A DNA stretch of 5,719 nt, from assembly GCA_028292305.1 (NCBI GenBank), contig JAQGMQ010000854.1, positions 1 to 5,719 of the forward strand, given 5' to 3'. A model generated the notes under the pieces. The model saw nothing but the letters and a program-made list of their open reading frames with translations. It had not been told where the DNA came from and made no database searches. The stretch's first letter is position 1. The number at the start of each line of letters is the position of its first letter. This document shows positions 1 through 5,467 of this stretch, in pieces. The translations under genes were made by a program, and so were the position numbers. The stretch comes from Rhodoferax sp. Lineage in GTDB: Bacteria > Pseudomonadota > Gammaproteobacteria > Burkholderiales > Burkholderiaceae_C.

Positions 1-206
1 AGCGTGCCGAACTTCGATGCGGCAGCCGCTTCGTCGCTGTAGTAGGCCGGGTCCGGGTCCATGATGGCCTGCACGAAACGCCGCAGGGTGTCGCGCTCCA
101 GCGGCGCCGGGGCGAGCCTGGGCGTACCGGTCATGCCGATGTACTGGTCGTAGTTGGATTGCATGTCAGCGGGTGCCGACTGCGCGCTGGACAAGATGTC
201 AGCCAT
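1..206 (-). CDS. MaoC/FAS1-like acyl-CoA dehydratase (hydratase), N-terminal fragment
   Basis: The gene starts at an ATG at 206-204 and runs off the left edge, so only the first 68 codons are visible. The peptide opens MADILSSAQSAPADM and continues with YIGMTGTPRLAPAPLERDTL and then RRFVQAIMDPDPAYYSDEA. This pattern (a short lead, a Y-[IV]-G segment, then RRF..A..DPxPxYYD) is typical of the N-terminal hot-dog half of MaoC-like / FAS1-like dehydratases. Such enzymes add water to, or remove it from, the 2,3-double bond of acyl-CoAs in the cytoplasm. The catalytic Asp/His motif usually lies in the C-terminal hot-dog half, which is outside the window. The start lies 14 nt downstream of the lyase stop, and an AAGG overlapping that stop could serve as ribosome binding site. 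A later Met (164-162) is an alternative start. The family call is fairly secure; the substrate is unknown. Coupling to the lyase suggests a 3-hydroxy-acyl-CoA intermediate (inference). Confidence 0.75.
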   Translation of the reverse strand, partial: MADILSSAQSAPADMQSNYDQYIGMTGTPRLAPAPLERDTLRRFVQAIMDPDPAYYSDEAAAASKFGT

Positions 207-220
207 GGGTGTGCCGTGCC

Positions 221-1225
221 TTACAGCGCCACGGCGCTGGACTTGCTGGACGTGCTGGACGTGCTGGACGTGCTGGACGCGCGGTCGCGGTACGACTGCA
301 GGATGCCGCCGCGCATCACCTTGCCCGGCAGCGGGTGGCCGACGATGGCCTCGGCCTCCCGGGCCACGTCCACCAGCCGATCCAGGTCCACGCCGGTCTC
401 GACGCCGATCTCATTGCACAGGTGCACCAGGTCTTCGGTGGCGATGTTGCCCGGCGCGTCCTTGAAGCCGGCATACGGGCAGCCGCCCAGGCCGGCCACG
501 GCGGCGTCGAAATCGTCCACGCCCATCTCCATGGCGGCAAAGGCGTTCATCAGGCCCAGGCCGCGTGTGTCGTGCAGGTGCAGGTTGATGCGTTTGTCGG
601 GCCAGCGGTCCTGCACCAGGCCGACCAGGCGGCGGATCGACAGCGGATTGCCCCAGCCCATGGTGTCGGCCAGCTGGATCAGGCCGATGTCCATGCCGTA
701 GTCGGCGGCCGTTCCGATGAGCCGGTCGACCAGCCGCACCACATGCTGCGGGTCCACGTTGCCCTCGTAGTTGCAGCCGAAAGCGGCCATCACGCTGACC
801 TCGTGGGTGGGCACGTTCATGGTCTTCAGCACGTCGATGCGGCGCTCGGCCTCGGCCAGCGTTTCCTCGATGCTGCGGTTGGTGTTCTTCTTCGAGAAGG
901 TCTCGCTGGCGGTCACGCTGAGGCTGCCTTCCACGTCCAGCTTGCCGGTCTTGACGGCGCGGGCGATGCCCTGCGCGTTGAGGTAGATGCCGGTGTAGCG
1001 CGTGCCGGGGCGGCGGGTGATGCCGGCCACCACCTCTTCGGCGTCGGCCATCTGCGGCACCCATTTGGGGCTGACGAACGAGGTCACCTCGATCTCGTGG
1101 AAGTTGCATTCCGAGAGGCGGTCGACGAGCCGGATCTTGTCGGCGGTGGAGACCGGGTTCTTCTCGATCTGCATACCCTCGCGCGGGCCGAGTTCGTGGA
1201 TGGTGATGCGTTTTGGCAAGGCCAT
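221..1225 (-). CDS. Hydroxymethylglutaryl-CoA lyase family protein
   Basis: A 334-aa TIM-barrel lyase of the DRE-TIM metallolyase family. The family enzyme cleaves 3-hydroxy-3-methylglutaryl-CoA to acetyl-CoA and acetoacetate. Visible motifs, matched to human HMG-CoA lyase from memory, are: GPREG at 13-17 (Arg15 = Arg41; Glu16 in place of metal-binding Asp42), IEVTSFVSPKWVPQM at 45-59 (Glu46 = Glu72), SETFSKKNTNRSIEET at 107-122, HLHDTRG at 216-222 (His216/His218 = His233/His235 metal ligands), and the signature GLGGCPY at 245-251 (Cys249 = catalytic Cys266) followed by GNIATEDL, with Asn260 = Asn275. The Cys-to-Asn loop is two residues longer than in the human enzyme. The usual family length is about 300 aa; the extra tail (residues 317-334) is a Ser/Thr repeat encoded by tandem 9-mers. 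The start at 1225 is supported by AAGGAGA at 1237-1231, 5 nt upstream. The family is secure, but HMG-CoA itself may not be the substrate. Confidence 0.93.
   Translation of the reverse strand: MALPKRITIHELGPREGMQIEKNPVSTADKIRLVDRLSECNFHEIEVTSFVSPKWVPQMADAEEVVAGITRRPGTRYTGIYLNAQGIARAVKTGKLDVEGSLSVTASETFSKKNTNRSIEETLAEAERRIDVLKTMNVPTHEVSVMAAFGCNYEGNVDPQHVVRLVDRLIGTAADYGMDIGLIQLADTMGWGNPLSIRRLVGLVQDRWPDKRINLHLHDTRGLGLMNAFAAMEMGVDDFDAAVAGLGGCPYAGFKDAPGNIATEDLVHLCNEIGVETGVDLDRLVDVAREAEAIVGHPLPGKVMRGGILQSYRDRASSTSSTSSTSSKSSAVAL
241..276. repeat. 9-bp tandem repeat (four units) in the 3' end of the lyase gene
   Basis: The plus strand reads ACTTGCTGG once (241-249) and then ACGTGCTGG three times (250-276). 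This gives three perfect units and one with a single mismatch; flanking sequence 232-240 is a more diverged relative. On the coding strand each unit reads TCC AGC ACG (or AAG), so the tract encodes Ser-Ser-Thr three times and Ser-Ser-Lys, directly before the last residues SSAVAL. Because the unit is 9 nt, gain or loss of copies by slippage would keep the frame. Confidence 0.9.
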
Positions 1226-1257
1226 GGGGTTCTCCTTGGGATGCGGGTGGTTGGGGT

Positions 1258-2064
1258 TCAGCTGCCGGCAAGCCGGTCCAGCCCGTAGAAGGACAGTATC
1301 TGGTCGACGCGGCCGCGGTCGGGCGCCTCGCCGAAGAAGCCGTGGCGGCTTTGTTTCATGCCGATGCTTTGCCGCAGCTCGGCCAGGGTTTCGGTGAGCT
1401 TGAGCGTCACGGCGATGCCGTCGATCACCGGCACGCCGTCGACCTGGGTCACGCCGTTTTGCGCCAGCAGCATGTTCATCGGCATCTCACCGGGAATGAC
1501 CACGTCGGCGCCCTGGCGGATCAGTTCGCGTGCGCTGGCCTGGAAGCGGTCGATGACCGGGCCGGGCTGGTCGAAGCCGGCCAGCACGTCCTGGAACGTG
1601 AAGCCCACCGGCCGCACACCGGCACAGCGCGTGGTGAGGCCGTAGCCGGCGATCTGTTCTTCGAACAGCGGAATCATGCGGTCGATGAACACCAGCATGC
1701 CGAACTTGCGCCCGAGCATGCAGGCCATGTGCATCGAAGCTTCGCCGTAGCCCACCACCGGCACATCGACCAGGCTGCGGATCTCGCGGATCAGCGGATT
1801 CGGCAGGGTGGCCATGGCGTAGCCGTCGAAGCCTTCACGCTCGGCCTTCAGCGCCTGCACGATCCATTGCGCGCCGTGCAGGTGGTAGAGGCTGGCATAG
1901 CCCAGGTCCGAGCCAGGGTAGTTAGACGGATAGGTGCCCGGCAACTGGCCGTGCATCACGACTTCGGTGTCGTGCCGCACCACCTTCCGGATGTGGATAC
2001 GCATCGCCTCGGCATAGGCCGGCAGGTCTTCGAGCACGGTGAAACTCTGGTGCCAGATTTTCAT
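1258..2064 (-). CDS. Asp/Glu/hydantoin racemase superfamily protein lacking both canonical cysteines
   Basis: A 268-aa cytoplasmic protein without a signal peptide. It resembles the Asp/Glu/hydantoin racemase superfamily: residues 99-109 (VDVPVVGYGEA) match the region after the first catalytic loop, residues 112-123 (HMACMLGRKFGM) match the conserved A..LG.+FG segment, and residues 184-193 (QGADVVIPGE) match the second catalytic loop. In hydantoin and glutamate racemases a cysteine in each loop supplies the two-base mechanism. Here the aligned positions appear to be Thr86 (MATLPNP) and Glu193 (IPGEMP). The only cysteines, Cys115 and Cys147, lie elsewhere. The protein is therefore probably not a standard racemase, and arylmalonate decarboxylase or maleate isomerase activity is equally doubtful because those also need cysteine. 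The start at 2064 follows a GGAAG 7 nt upstream; the gap to the preceding gene is 24 nt. Operon membership suggests a role with a carboxylate or its CoA ester. The function is unassigned. Confidence 0.8.
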   Translation of the reverse strand: MKIWHQSFTVLEDLPAYAEAMRIHIRKVVRHDTEVVMHGQLPGTYPSNYPGSDLGYASLYHLHGAQWIVQALKAEREGFDGYAMATLPNPLIREIRSLVDVPVVGYGEASMHMACMLGRKFGMLVFIDRMIPLFEEQIAGYGLTTRCAGVRPVGFTFQDVLAGFDQPGPVIDRFQASARELIRQGADVVIPGEMPMNMLLAQNGVTQVDGVPVIDGIAVTLKLTETLAELRQSIGMKQSRHGFFGEAPDRGRVDQILSFYGLDRLAGS

Positions 2065-2088
2065 GGGTTGACTTCCGGTGGACCGATG

Positions 2089-3102
2089 TCAGGGTGTGAT
2101 GGAAAGCCCGGCGTTGTCGACCAGCTTCCTGATCTGGTCGCGCTCGCGCTGCAGGTAGGCGGCGAACTCGGCCGGCGTGTTGCCGCCCGGGATCACGCCC
2201 AGGCCGTTGAGCTGCTTGACCAACGCCGGTTCGTGCACCGCGGCATTCAGTGTGCGGTACAGCGTGTCGATGACTTCGGGCGGCGTGCCGGCCGGCGCCA
2301 GCAGGCTCACCCAGGCGGCCGACGCGAAGCCGGGCACACCGCTCTCGGCCATGGTGGGAATGTCCGGGCGCAGCGGGTAACGCTGGGCCGAGCTGATGGC
2401 CAGCGCGCGCAGCTCGCCGGTCTCGACCAGCTTCTGCACCGCGGGGAAATACTCCATCTCGAAGTCGATGCGCCCGCCGATCAAATCCAGCAGCGCCGGG
2501 CCGGAGCCCTTGTAAGGTACGTGGATGGTGGAGATGCCGGCCAGGGTGCCCAGCAGCTCGCCGTTCAGGTGGCTGAACGCGCCGACGCCGGCCGAGGCGA
2601 AGGTCAGGCTGCCGGGCTTGGCGCGGGCCGCCTCCAGCAGTTCCTTCAAGGTCTTGTAGGGCGAGTTCTTGCCCACCACCAGGACGCCCGGGCCTTCGGC
2701 GATGAGGCTGATGGGGACCAGGTCGCGCACCACGTCGTAGCTCATGCCCTTGGCCGCCACCGGGTTGATGGTGATCGGGCCTGGCGTGCCCGCCACCAGC
2801 GTGTAGCCGTCGGGTTTGGCGCGCACCACCTGGGCCGTGCCGATGGTGCCGCCCGCACCGCCGACGTTGTCCACCACGAAGGGCTGGCCCAGCCGCTTCG
2901 AGAGTTCGTTCGCAGCCAGGCGGGCCAGCATGTCGGTCGACGCCCCAGGGCCGAACGGCACGACGATGCGCACCGGACGCGACGGATATTTGTCCTGCGC
3001 CGTGGCCGGGCCCGCGGCCAGCAGCACCAGCAGTGGCGCGGTCACCAGACAATGACTTGCGTGGCGCAAGAGAGGCAGGAGATGCATGGGCGTGGCGAAC
3101 AT
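2089..3102 (-). CDS. Bug/TctC-family tripartite tricarboxylate transporter substrate-binding protein (second copy)
   Basis: A 337-aa periplasmic binding protein. The N-terminus has a Sec-type signal with a hydrophobic stretch around residues 19-31 (LVTAPLLVLLAAG) and a likely cleavage at ATA|QDK after residue 35. The mature protein starts with the Bug hallmark YPSRPVRIVVPFGPGASTDM (39-58, Asp57 in the ligand-contact loop). It then shows VVDNVGGAGGTIG, a KPDGYTL segment, the FASAGVGAFSHL segment and IHVPYKGSGPALLDLIGG of domain 2, and DIPTMAESG, all in the usual family order and length. Bug proteins bind small carboxylates or related solutes in the periplasm and deliver them to TctAB-type permeases, or serve in sensing. 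No tctA or tctB gene is in the window. The start at 3102 lies only 9 nt after the preceding stop, with AAGG overlapping that stop. A second Met at 3087 is possible. The ligand cannot be told from sequence. Confidence 0.93.
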   Translation of the reverse strand: MFATPMHLLPLLRHASHCLVTAPLLVLLAAGPATAQDKYPSRPVRIVVPFGPGASTDMLARLAANELSKRLGQPFVVDNVGGAGGTIGTAQVVRAKPDGYTLVAGTPGPITINPVAAKGMSYDVVRDLVPISLIAEGPGVLVVGKNSPYKTLKELLEAARAKPGSLTFASAGVGAFSHLNGELLGTLAGISTIHVPYKGSGPALLDLIGGRIDFEMEYFPAVQKLVETGELRALAISSAQRYPLRPDIPTMAESGVPGFASAAWVSLLAPAGTPPEVIDTLYRTLNAAVHEPALVKQLNGLGVIPGGNTPAEFAAYLQRERDQIRKLVDNAGLSITP

Positions 3103-3111
3103 GGCCGGCCT

Positions 3112-4134
3112 TCAGTCGACGCGGATGTTGGCGTCACGGATGGTCTTGCCCCAACGCTCGTATTCCACGTCGAGCAGGGCCTTGAATGCGGCCTGGCTGC
3201 TGGTGAAGGGCTGCAGGCCGTTCTTTTGCAGGGTCTCGCGGATCTGCGGGTCTTCAAGTGCCGCGTTGACTTCGCGGTTGAGTTTTTCCACGGTCTCGGG
3301 TGGCACCCTCGATGGCGACAGGATGCCGACCCACGGCGCCGAGTTGAGCGCCATGCCCTGTTCCGCGAAGGTGGGCGAATCGGGCGCGCCGGCGAACCGG
3401 GTGGCCGCAGCCACACCGAGCAGGCGCACCTTGCCCGCGCGGTGGTTGGGCTCGGCCAGGGTCAGCGGCACCATCATCGCGTCGACCTGGCCGCCCATGA
3501 TGGCCGCCACCGCTGGCGCCGCGCCCTGGAAAGGCACGTGCAGCAGGTTGACCTGGGCCTCGCCCTTGAACATCTCCATCGCCACCTGGCTGGAACTGCC
3601 CACGCCGAACGAGGCGTAGGTGAACTTGCCCGGTTGCTGCTTCAGCAAGGCCACGAACTCGGCCACGTTCTTCGCCGGCACCTGCGGGTTGATGATCAGC
3701 GCCAGCGGCAGGTAGCCGACCTGGGCCACGGGCGTGAAGTCGCGCCGCGCGTCATAGGTGATCTTGGGATAGACATGCGGGTTCATCGAATGCGTGTCGG
3801 CCGCGGTGAAGATCAGCGTGTAGCCATCGGCCACCGACTTGCCCACGTATTCGGTGCCGATCATGCCGCTGGCACCGGGCTTGTTTTCGACGATGACGGG
3901 CTGCTTGAGCCGTTCGCCGAGCCGGGCCGCCACGGCGCGGGCCATCACGTCGGTGGCGCCGCCCGGCGGATACGCCACCACCATCCTGATCGGGTGGTCG
4001 GGAAACTCGGCCATCGCCGGCAGGCTCATTGCAACGCCTCCGAGGCCCGCGAAGCTGGCCAGCACAAGGCTCGCCACCCTGCCCAACAGGGCGCGGCGAC
4101 CCCGCCCTTCCTTGCCGAAAGTGCTGCTGCTCAT
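3112..4134 (-). CDS. Bug/TctC-family tripartite tricarboxylate transporter substrate-binding protein (first copy)
   Basis: The first gene of the operon encodes 340 aa from the chosen ATG at 4134. The open frame extends upstream to 4239, but the 4134 start has AAGGAGA 7 nt upstream and is followed directly by a proper export signal. That signal is a charged region with an Arg pair (RGRRALLG, 11-18), a hydrophobic core (ASLVLASFAGLGG, 21-33) and a likely cut at AMA|EFP after residue 42. The Arg pair followed by A-L-L makes Tat export possible, though Sec is not excluded. The mature part has the Bug motif FPDHPIRMVVAYPPGGATDV (44-63, Asp62), VENKPGASGMIG, DGYTL, FTYASFGVGSSSQ, LLHVPFQGAAPAVAAIMGG and SPTFAEQG. 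It shares family motifs with the next gene but is clearly diverged from it, so this is not a recent duplication. It probably captures a carboxylate substrate of the operon (inference). Confidence 0.93.
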   Translation of the reverse strand: MSSSTFGKEGRGRRALLGRVASLVLASFAGLGGVAMSLPAMAEFPDHPIRMVVAYPPGGATDVMARAVAARLGERLKQPVIVENKPGASGMIGTEYVGKSVADGYTLIFTAADTHSMNPHVYPKITYDARRDFTPVAQVGYLPLALIINPQVPAKNVAEFVALLKQQPGKFTYASFGVGSSSQVAMEMFKGEAQVNLLHVPFQGAAPAVAAIMGGQVDAMMVPLTLAEPNHRAGKVRLLGVAAATRFAGAPDSPTFAEQGMALNSAPWVGILSPSRVPPETVEKLNREVNAALEDPQIRETLQKNGLQPFTSSQAAFKALLDVEYERWGKTIRDANIRVD

Positions 4135-4140
4135 GTCTTG

Positions 4141-4147
4141 TCTCCTT
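4141..4147 (-). promoter_or_regulatory. Strong Shine-Dalgarno deciding the start of the first Bug gene
   Basis: On the minus strand AAGGAGA lies 6-7 nt before the ATG at 4134-4132. It excludes the longer reading from 4239, whose first 35 residues would put a hydrophilic, Pro/Arg-containing lead in front of the signal peptide. Confidence 0.8.
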
Positions 4148-4217
4148 GGTTTTATGCAGGGCCCGGACACCCTTGGGGCGGATTTTGCGGCGGGCTCAAA
4201 TAAGCCGATACGGGGCC

Positions 4218-4234
4218 ATTCATAGATATTCATA
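4218..4234. repeat. Phased direct repeat ATTCATA-gat-ATTCATA (possible operator)
   Basis: Two exact 7-bp copies of ATTCATA (4218-4224 and 4228-4234) sit 10 bp apart, about one helical turn, inside the AT-rich patch of the divergent spacer. Copies on the same DNA face suit a regulator dimer or overlap with a promoter. The position about 85-115 bp upstream of the first Bug gene fits a LysR activation site (inference). Confidence 0.5.
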
Positions 4235-4415
4235 AGCAAGTCGCATGCAAGAAAGCCGACCGTCCGGCGGCCCGGTGCGCATTCTGCTGCGCCATGCGCC
4301 GCGGCATAGACGTGTTCGCGCCGTGGCGCCGGGCGAGGGTCTGCCCGAAGGCCGGATTGCGCCGGCGACGATAAGCTTCCTGCGGCACAACCATAGAAGA
4401 CCCTCAGCCCACCGC

Positions 4416-5303
4416 ATGGAAACCCGCCACCTGCGCTACTTTCTCGCCGTGGCCGATGCCGGCAGCCTGACGCGCGCGGCCGAGTCCCTCGGCATTGCGC
4501 AGCCGGCGTTGAGCCAGGCGCTGGCGCGCATGGAAGACATGCTGGGCGTGAAGCTGTTCACCCGCTCGCGCCGCGGCGCCGAGCTGACGGTGGCCGGCCA
4601 GGCGATCCTGGAGGACGCGCGGCTCGGCATTGCCCGCATCGACGCGGCCACCGAACACGCCCGGCTGATCGGCCAGGGGGTGGCCGGGCGGCTCACGGTA
4701 GCTTTCGTGGCGACGGCTTCGCTGCAGTTGCTGCCCGAAGCCATCTACGCCTACAGCCACAAGACGCCGAATGTGAAGTTCGTGCTGCGCGAGATGACCG
4801 ACCTCGACCAGGTGGCCGCGCTGGAGGCCGGCACGGTGGATGTGGGCCTGCTCTACACGCCGATCGAGATCCACGCGCGCATGAAGCAGCGGGTGATTGC
4901 GCGCTACCGGATGATCGCGGCGGTGCACGACGGCTTCCCCGCCGGCGACGACGGCAAGGTGTCGCTGGTGGACCTGGCGCGTGCCGGGCTGGTGCTGTTC
5001 GGCAACCACGAGGCGCCTACCTTGCGTGCGAGCATCCTCACCGCGATCCGCGAACTCGGGGAACACGCGGAGATCATGCAGGAGGCCAGCCGCACCACCA
5101 CCGTGCTGGCTTGCGTGTCCGCCCGCTGCGGCGTGGCGCTGGTGTCGAGTGCGACGGCGCGGGTGACGTTTCCGGGCGTGCGTTACCTGGAGATTCGCGA
5201 CGGTCATCGGCTGCCGACCATGGAGCTCAGCGCGGTGTGGCCGGCGCGCTCGCGGCCCACGCTGGCCGACAGCTTCGTTTCGTTGCTGCCGCAAGCCACC
5301 TGA
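4416..5303 (+). CDS. LysR-type transcriptional regulator
   Basis: A 295-aa LysR-family regulator of normal family length. Residues 1-60 form the winged helix-turn-helix: METRHLRYFLAVADAGSLTR, then AAESLGIAQPALSQALARME (the recognition helix includes QPALSQAL), then LGVKLFTRSRRGAELTVAG. A linker helix follows at about 61-88. The effector-binding domain spans 92-295, with FVATASLQLLPEAI (98-110) and EMTD..QVAALEAGTVDVGL (126-145). These recall the CatM/BenM/CbnR subgroup that senses catabolic intermediates. The ATG at 4416 is chosen because LysR proteins characteristically begin at this motif. The frame is open back to 4245, but the 57 extra residues (Arg/Pro-rich) match nothing in the family. 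The ribosome binding site before 4416 is weak. The divergent position implies control of the Bug-lyase operon; the inducer is unknown and may be a pathway acid or CoA ester. Confidence 0.93.
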   Translation: METRHLRYFLAVADAGSLTRAAESLGIAQPALSQALARMEDMLGVKLFTRSRRGAELTVAGQAILEDARLGIARIDAATEHARLIGQGVAGRLTVAFVATASLQLLPEAIYAYSHKTPNVKFVLREMTDLDQVAALEAGTVDVGLLYTPIEIHARMKQRVIARYRMIAAVHDGFPAGDDGKVSLVDLARAGLVLFGNHEAPTLRASILTAIRELGEHAEIMQEASRTTTVLACVSARCGVALVSSATARVTFPGVRYLEIRDGHRLPTMELSAVWPARSRPTLADSFVSLLPQAT

Positions 5304-5408
5304 GCCGACCGCTGCCACTGCCGAGCGTCGACCGGCATGGGACGTAGCGCAGCGGGCATTGCCCTACACGGGATGACAACCCCAGCCCACACCGCGCGGA
5401 ACACGGAG

Positions 5409-5435
5409 GCGCCCCAATGGTGGCTAGGCGCTTTT
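5409..5435 (+). terminator. Possible weak intrinsic terminator downstream of lysR
   Basis: GCGCC (5409-5413) can pair with GGCGC (5427-5431), and the stem is followed by TTTT (5432-5435). An inner CCA/TGG pairing could extend the structure. The stem is short and the T run only four, so the call is tentative. It lies 105 nt after the lysR stop and just before the next gene's ribosome binding site, so it could equally be part of that gene's leader. Confidence 0.3.
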
Positions 5436-5467
5436 GCCTGAACCCCAACGCAACACAAGGACAACCC

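Larger units (their letters stand above)
4135..4415. promoter_or_regulatory. Divergent promoter/operator region between the Bug-lyase operon and lysR
   Basis: This 281-bp spacer separates two divergently transcribed units, the standard arrangement for a LysR-type regulator controlling its neighbour. Most of it is GC-rich, but 4218-4239 is markedly AT-rich and the likeliest place for promoter and operator elements. A T-N11-A spacing (4220 to 4232) is present there, although this loose motif is easily met by chance. I could not identify a convincing -35/-10 pair in either direction. TTGCAT on the minus strand (4250-4245) is followed 17 nt later by only a poor -10. The region also carries open reading stretches on both strands, which I regard as non-coding. 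Confidence 0.6.

Noticed and set aside
241..276. The short tandem repeat as a CRISPR array
   Set aside because: The 9-bp units are contiguous with no spacers and are in frame inside a coding gene.
173..1288. A long plus-strand open frame antisense to the lyase gene
   Set aside because: It is a composition shadow of the lyase gene; its product is low-complexity and its only repeat simply mirrors the 9-bp tandem repeat.
1213..4203. A 2,991-nt plus-strand open frame (about 996 codons) antisense to the Bug genes, the racemase-fold gene and the lyase start
   Set aside because: Its translation is His/Gly/Ala/Arg/Gln-rich without recognisable domains. It arises because GC-rich third codon positions of the opposite-strand genes remove stops. 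The minus-strand genes have family motifs, ribosome binding sites and tight spacing.
4135..4239. A 35-residue N-terminal extension of the first Bug protein
   Set aside because: A strong AAGGAGA sits just before the ATG at 4134, and the signal peptide follows directly from that start.
4245..4415. A 57-residue in-frame N-terminal extension of LysR
   Set aside because: It is Arg/Pro-rich without LysR similarity and occupies the promoter region. LysR proteins characteristically begin at the METRHLRYF-type motif.
4404..5318. A minus-strand open frame of about 304 codons antisense to lysR
   Set aside because: Its His/Arg/Gly-rich product has no family motif, while the plus strand encodes a complete LysR protein with all expected segments.
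5411..5420. A CCCCAATG sequence resembling the -10 of a heat-shock sigma factor promoter for the last gene
   Set aside because: No matching CTTGAA-like -35 element is present at the right distance upstream.
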